Shown: in pieces, positions 62,697 to 64,000 of the stretch | Numbering within the stretch: the first letter of the stretch is position 1 | Layout of the letters: each line of letters opens with the position of its first letter | Assembly: GCF_016862375.1 (NCBI RefSeq) | Contig: NZ_BOMV01000055.1 | Coordinates: 62,001-126,000 of the forward strand | Reading direction: 5' to 3' | Source: Paractinoplanes rishiriensis | GTDB lineage: Bacteria > Actinomycetota > Actinomycetes > Mycobacteriales > Micromonosporaceae | DNA length: 64,000 nt | Program-made: the position numbers and the translations under genes | The notes under the pieces: model-generated | Told to the model about the DNA's origin: nothing | Seen by the model: only the letters and a program-made list of their open reading frames with translations | The model's database searches: none

Positions 62697-63636
62697 CCTC
62701 GGTGCGGTTGCCGTCGGTGGACCCGATCACCCGCTGCACCAGCTTGCCGGTGGCCGGGTCGAGGGTGAGCTCGGCCGTGGTGGCCCGGCCGCCGTCGGTC
62801 AGCCGCGGGCCGCGCAACTCGAGGTAGGGCACCCGGAACGTGTCGCCGGCCGGCAGCAGCACCGCACCGGGCTCCCCCGCCGCGAGTTCCAGGGCGGCCG
62901 CCCGGTGCGCCCGGCCCACCTCGGGGCTGGACAGCAGCTGGCCGATGACCGTCCAGCGCAGTGCCGCGCAGTCGACCTCCGGGGCGTTGCGGCACATCTT
63001 CGCGATCCGCTCGCCCAGGTCGGCGGGGCCGGACGGCAGCTCGGTGCCGGGGTGCGGCATGCCGAACGTGCCGGCGATCCACCGCGGATTCGTGTACGAC
63101 GGGGCGCCCGGCACACCGCGGCGCAACTCGGCCCACTTGGCGTCCACGTCGGAGACCGTGCCGTCGAACAGGCGCCGCGGCGCCGCGGACCGGCAGCCCT
63201 CGGTCGCCGGGGCCGCGGTCACCTCGGCGGCCAGCCGGCCGGGCACCGCGCCCAGCGGTCCGGTGCCGGCGGCCGTCCAGGTCTGCACGGTGGTGGCGGT
63301 GACCGTGCAGCCGGCCGCGGTGCGGGACACGACGGTGCTCCGGGTGCGCTGGTGCAGGTCGCCGGCCGGCCGCTCGGGTGCCTGGGCGGCCGCGGCCGCG
63401 AGCCGGTCGAACACCTCGGCGGGCGAGGCCACCGCCGGCGGTGGGACGACCGGGTCGCCCGGTGCCGGCCAGAACTGGACCGCCCCCGCCACGGCGGCCG
63501 CCGCCGCGGCGGCCAGGGCCGGTGCGAGGTAGCGCTTCCGGCGTGGCCGCACCCGCGACCGCAGCTGATCGAGCGTGTGCTGTTCGGCGTCGGTGAGGTC
63601 GTAGGCGTAGTCGGCGTCGCGTCTGCTGGTCGTCAT
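62680..63636 (-). CDS. CU044_5270 family membrane-anchored protein
   Basis: 318 residues. A cytoplasmic start (DYAYDLTDAEQHTLDQLRSRVRPRRKR), one helix at about 36-55, and a long exposed domain (TRSTVVSRTAAGCTVTATTVQTWTAAGTG). The family is found next to ECF sigma factors and probably regulates them from outside, like an anti-sigma or sensor partner. Its start overlaps the sigma gene's stop by 4 bp. Confidence 0.82.
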   Translation of the reverse strand: MTTSRRDADYAYDLTDAEQHTLDQLRSRVRPRRKRYLAPALAAAAAAAVAGAVQFWPAPGDPVVPPPAVASPAEVFDRLAAAAAQAPERPAGDLHQRTRSTVVSRTAAGCTVTATTVQTWTAAGTGPLGAVPGRLAAEVTAAPATEGCRSAAPRRLFDGTVSDVDAKWAELRRGVPGAPSYTNPRWIAGTFGMPHPGTELPSGPADLGERIAKMCRNAPEVDCAALRWTVIGQLLSSPEVGRAHRAAALELAAGEPGAVLLPAGDTFRVPYLELRGPRLTDGGRATTAELTLDPATGKLVQRVIGSTDGNRTEVTRFG

Positions 63637-64000
63637 CGTCCCTCCTCCTCCTTGGCGGGGAGAGCCCGGAACAGGCGGGCCCGGGCCCGGGCCAGGCGCA
63701 TCCGGGCGGTGCCGGACCGGATGCCCAGCTCGGCGGCGGCCTCGGTCACGGTGAGGTCGCTGCGGACCATGCTCTCCAGCAGTTCCCGTTCGGCCGGCGG
63801 CAGGCCGGGCACCGCCGCCAGCGCCGGTCCGGCCAGGTGGTCGGCGTCCATCCGGTCCTCCAGTTGCTCGTACGCGTCCGGCTCGGGGTCGTGCCGGCCA
63901 CCGAGCCGGTCCATCGCCCGGCCCTCGGCGGCCAGCCGGCGCCAGCGCATCGCCACCAGGTTGCGGGCGATGCCGAACAGCCAGGCCCGGGGCTCGCCGC
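63633..64000 (-). CDS. ECF sigma factor, truncated by the window edge
   Basis: Only the end of sigma-2 (GEPRAWLFGIARNLVAMRWRRLA) and sigma-4 (LPPAERELLESMVRSDLTVTEAAAELGIRSGTARMRLARARARLF) are inside; the start lies beyond 64000 on the minus strand. The motif set is SigE-like ECF. Coupled to the CU044_5270 gene, so the pair forms a signalling unit. Target genes unknown. Confidence 0.88.
   Translation of the reverse strand, partial: GEPRAWLFGIARNLVAMRWRRLAAEGRAMDRLGGRHDPEPDAYEQLEDRMDADHLAGPALAAVPGLPPAERELLESMVRSDLTVTEAAAELGIRSGTARMRLARARARLFRALPAKEEEGR

Noticed and set aside
1..64000. tRNA, rRNA, insertion sequence with intact transposase, or biosynthetic gene cluster core
   Set aside because: I saw no cloverleaf, rRNA segment, complete transposase with inverted repeats, or PKS/NRPS/terpene core enzyme in the window.

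Overview
The window is very GC-rich actinomycete DNA. Coding strands use G/C almost exclusively at third positions, GTG and TTG starts are common, an Lsr2 nucleoid protein is present, and ECF sigma factors, lipoproteins, F420-type oxidoreductase and SARP/NB-ARC-type TPR regulators are frequent. The mix resembles Micromonosporaceae (Actinoplanes-like), but this is inferred from gene families and no rRNA is present to test it. Genes are tightly packed and many overlap by 4 bp.

Layout. 0-8.1 kb: membrane-anchored metallopeptidase-like protein, ricin-type lectin, a first DGPF/ECF42 sigma module with a divergent NTF2-like gene, an ArsR/AHSA1 pair, a P1 peptidase and a chemoreceptor. 8.3-13.7 kb: alpha-galactoside utilisation operon (GH36, two CUT1 permeases, binding lipoprotein; no ATPase). 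13.6-15.3 kb: alpha/beta hydrolase and methyltransferase. 15.5-25.5 kb: an accessory island with visibly lower GC in places. It holds a restriction endonuclease-nSTAND3 fusion (candidate anti-phage gene), a frameshifted NB-ARC/TPR gene, a decayed integrase-like remnant, a lectin, an APH-type kinase, Lsr2 and a hemopexin-like secreted protein. 25.6-33.9 kb: MFS/Ldh operon, TspO-like membrane protein, aminobutyraldehyde-type dehydrogenase, multi-sensor histidine kinase and luciferase-like oxidoreductase.

34.0-42.1 kb: a second DGPF/ECF42 module, translationally linked to two very large FtsX-type permeases with no ATPase, followed by a decayed PadR-like gene. 42.2-50.1 kb: a GGDEF-EAL protein next to an orphan TRAP binding lipoprotein, an orphan sugar-binding lipoprotein, and a MarR/lipoprotein/receptor-like membrane protein/DUF2461 operon with a tandem operator. 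50.1-54.9 kb: a 36-bp tandem repeat, saccharopine-dehydrogenase-like gene divergent from an Lrp regulator plus flavin oxidase, and a PIG-V-like glycosyltransferase. 54.9-64 kb: small conserved proteins, CPBP protease, ABC exporter, AA10 LPMO, LuxR/TPR regulator with flavoprotein, and at the right edge a CU044_5270 protein with a truncated ECF sigma factor.

Regulatory signals read from sequence include an ECF42-type promoter pattern (TGTCGA, 17 bp, CGWC) in front of both sigma modules, tandem MarR dyads, an Lrp-type palindrome, an ArsR-type palindrome and four strong hairpin terminators. The most interesting elements are the nuclease-nSTAND3 gene and its decayed neighbours, and the second ECF42 operon carrying ATPase-less FtsX permeases.
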